A stretch of DNA of 34,222 nt from a bacterium (GTDB lineage: Bacteria; Bdellovibrionota_C; UBA2361; RFPC01). The notes under the pieces are model-generated. The model ran no database searches. It had not been told where the DNA came from and worked only from the letters and a program-made list of their open reading frames with translations. The first letter of the stretch is position 1; each line of letters opens with the position of its first letter. Both the position numbers and the translations under genes were made by a program. Location of the stretch: positions 1 to 34,222 of the forward strand of contig JALEGQ010000046.1 of the NCBI GenBank assembly GCA_022763385.1, in the 5' to 3' direction. Of this stretch, positions 33,049 through 34,222 are shown piece after piece.

Positions 33049-33071
33049 GGACTCCAAGGAAGTTTCAGCTA

Positions 33072-33086
33072 GGAGAGGTCCTCTCC
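33072..33086. terminator. Short palindrome after the ELWxxDGT gene
   Basis: GGAGAGG-T-CCTCTCC is a perfect inverted repeat with 7-bp arms, 23 nt after the stop. It lies between two same-strand genes, could end transcription of the first or act as a binding site, and lacks a T-run. Confidence 0.3.
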
Positions 33087-33120
33087 GGATAAGCGTTCAC
33101 GTGTTAGGTAGGTATCTGAG

Positions 33121-33735
33121 ATGCCAGGACACTCAAGTTTCATCTGCATCGCCACGGTTGACCTCACCGCTCGGGAGGAGATCGAGCGGCTTCTTGCTTA
33201 TTCTTTTCGAGAAAGTCCCGAAAGACTCGCCCATATTCTCCGAGTGGCTCGGTTCACCGAGGAAGTACTCAAGTCGCTTCCGGCATCGGTGCTTGCCCCC
33301 TCAGCCCACGATCAGATCCTCCGAGCAAGCCTCCTCCACGACATCGGATACCTTCCTGAGCTGAAGCACTACCTGAGCGAGCACACCCCCTATGAAGTCA
33401 CCGGATGGCACCCCATCGATGGTGCCAACTACCTCCGGCACCGCAAAGAGCCACTCCTTGCCGAACTGATTGAAGGCCACAGCAACTCGCTTGAGGTCAC
33501 CGAACTGAGAGGATTCCCCCCGTTCACCCCCTCAGAACAGCTCGGCGCGAAGATTATCACCTACTGCGATGTTCAAACGGGCCCCACAGGAGAGCCCATC
33601 GACTACCACCAAAGACTCGAAGAGATCCGGAACCGAAAAGGAGAGGACTCCATCTCGTACCGAGCCCATAAAAACGCCAAACACCGAATAGAAGCGATTC
33701 TCGGAGAGATTAACGCCCTCCGAGAGACTTCTTGA
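33121..33735 (+). CDS. HD-domain phosphohydrolase
   Basis: This 204-residue protein carries a complete HD-domain metal site: His38 in LAHILRVARF, His73-Asp74 in LLHDIGY, His97 in GWHPIDGANYL, His120 in EGHSNS and Asp150 in YCDVQ. The HPIDGANYLR segment is typical of small HD proteins that hydrolyse nucleotides or phosphorylated small molecules in the cytoplasm; the substrate is not known. GGTAGGT lies about 9 nt before the ATG at 33121. No second domain is fused. It is followed 23 nt later by a truncated DUF3024-like gene. Confidence 0.9.
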   Translation: MPGHSSFICIATVDLTAREEIERLLAYSFRESPERLAHILRVARFTEEVLKSLPASVLAPSAHDQILRASLLHDIGYLPELKHYLSEHTPYEVTGWHPIDGANYLRHRKEPLLAELIEGHSNSLEVTELRGFPPFTPSEQLGAKIITYCDVQTGPTGEPIDYHQRLEEIRNRKGEDSISYRAHKNAKHRIEAILGEINALRETS

Positions 33736-33758
33736 AGAGCTACGTATAGGAGAAATGT

Positions 33759-34010
33759 ATGCCCATCCCTGATCTCGAAAGACAAGCCGCTGAAGCAAAG
33801 CTCAAAGCCTACTGTGAGAAAAAGGTGCCTCCACAGCATCGAGATCAGTACGGGGTGCCTGACACAACGAGCTATGCGCCCTGCTCTTCTCCGAGAGCTC
33901 TCTTCAGGGTTGCGTGTTTTAGCATTAAAAACTCTTCTTCCGAGATAACCCCAGACTCTCGAGCTTTCTGGAGATCCAAAAGCTCTGACCCGAGCGTTAT
34001 CTGCTCATGA
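33759..34010 (+). pseudogene. Truncated DUF3024-like gene
   Basis: A good ribosome site (AGGAGA at 33748-33753) stands 5 nt before the ATG at 33759. The first 32 residues, containing LKAYCEKKVPPQHRDQ, look like the start of DUF3024 proteins (about 100-120 residues). After about residue 33 the similarity stops, and the remaining frame is antisense to the SHOCT-type lipoprotein gene, so it is probably not meaningful sequence. I infer that the 3' part was lost by deletion or rearrangement. The family resemblance is from memory and needs a search. Confidence 0.5.
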
Positions 34011-34093
34011 TAGTGAGTCTGCTCCCCAGAAGAAGCAAGAAAACACCCACTCAGAAAAAGAGTAAAACCAAAAAGGAATGCACACCGAACCAT
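33872..34093 (-). CDS. Small lipoprotein with SHOCT-like domain
   Basis: This 73-residue protein has a lipoprotein signal with lipobox LSGC (Cys at about 17), so it should be lipid-anchored in the envelope. The segment LLDLQKARESGVISEEEFLMLKHATL (about 40-64) matches the SHOCT pattern (short C-terminal helix pair with GxIsxEEF), thought to mediate oligomerisation. GGGGAAGAG precedes the ATG at 34093. It is convergent with and overlaps the truncated DUF3024-like frame. The 129 bp to the right edge show nothing but an 8-C run. Confidence 0.8.
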   Translation of the reverse strand: MVRCAFLFGFTLFLSGCFLASSGEQTHYHEQITLGSELLDLQKARESGVISEEEFLMLKHATLKRALGEEQGA

Positions 34094-34222
34094 ATTCTCT
34101 TCCCCGTAAAACTAATGACTAAAGATAAGTAACAAACCAGAAACCCGAAAGCCCCCCCCACCGAGAGACCTCTTGAATCCCAAGAAAGACAAGCCGCCTG
34201 CATAAATAAAAACGAGACCAGC

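Overview
The window looks like chromosomal DNA of a free-living Gram-negative bacterium, most likely a deltaproteobacteria-like lineage (Bdellovibrionota, Myxococcota or SAR324 type). Evidence for this: a periplasmic ScsB/DsbD disulfide system, a lipoprotein with a lipobox, an Aat/ClpS/ClpA N-degron cluster, a flagellar FliG, a secreted protein with Myxococcales-type ELWxxDGT repeats, and a DUF1501/DUF1800 pair. No rRNA, tRNA, CRISPR array or prophage was seen. The taxonomic placement is inference from gene content only.

Layout. (1) 1-8073: secreted and surface functions. A large DUF5060-type glycosidase (minus strand, running off the left edge) is divergent from a YheT-like hydrolase; a DUF1800-DUF1501 pair follows on the minus strand. 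(2) 8336-10864: a UbiD-family decarboxylase directly abutting a HAD phosphatase. (3) 10929-15562: the N-degron cluster, with aat divergent from clpS-clpA, followed by a conserved Cys-rich protein of unknown function. (4) 15563-17118: a REP-associated transposase (RAYT) between inverted copies of an 11-bp GTGCCGGGTAC motif and several hairpins, i.e. a candidate REPtron. One motif copy lies against the glk stop codon. (5) 17116-20234 (minus): a housekeeping operon, holin-4-like membrane protein, rsgA, ung, glk. (6) 20496-22639: a small membrane protein translationally coupled to adenine deaminase. (7) 22636-26143 (minus): a 765-residue protein of unknown function ending in a DUF2325-like domain, followed by fliG with no other flagellar gene nearby. 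(8) 26248-29883: a MurU-like nucleotidyltransferase, a ScsB/DsbD-type reductase and a periplasmic redoxin. (9) 29884-33048: a hairpin-rich leader and a 951-residue secreted ELWxxDGT-like protein. (10) 33121-34222: an HD-domain phosphohydrolase, a truncated DUF3024-like gene and a SHOCT-type lipoprotein.

The items most worth a second look are the RAYT/REP unit, the DUF2325 protein paired with a lone fliG, the Cys-rich protein behind clpA, the Arg/Lys-rich helical segments that follow the signal peptides of two unrelated exported proteins, and the stacked hairpins ahead of the ELWxxDGT protein. I did not find a clear-cut new multi-gene defence or biosynthetic system.
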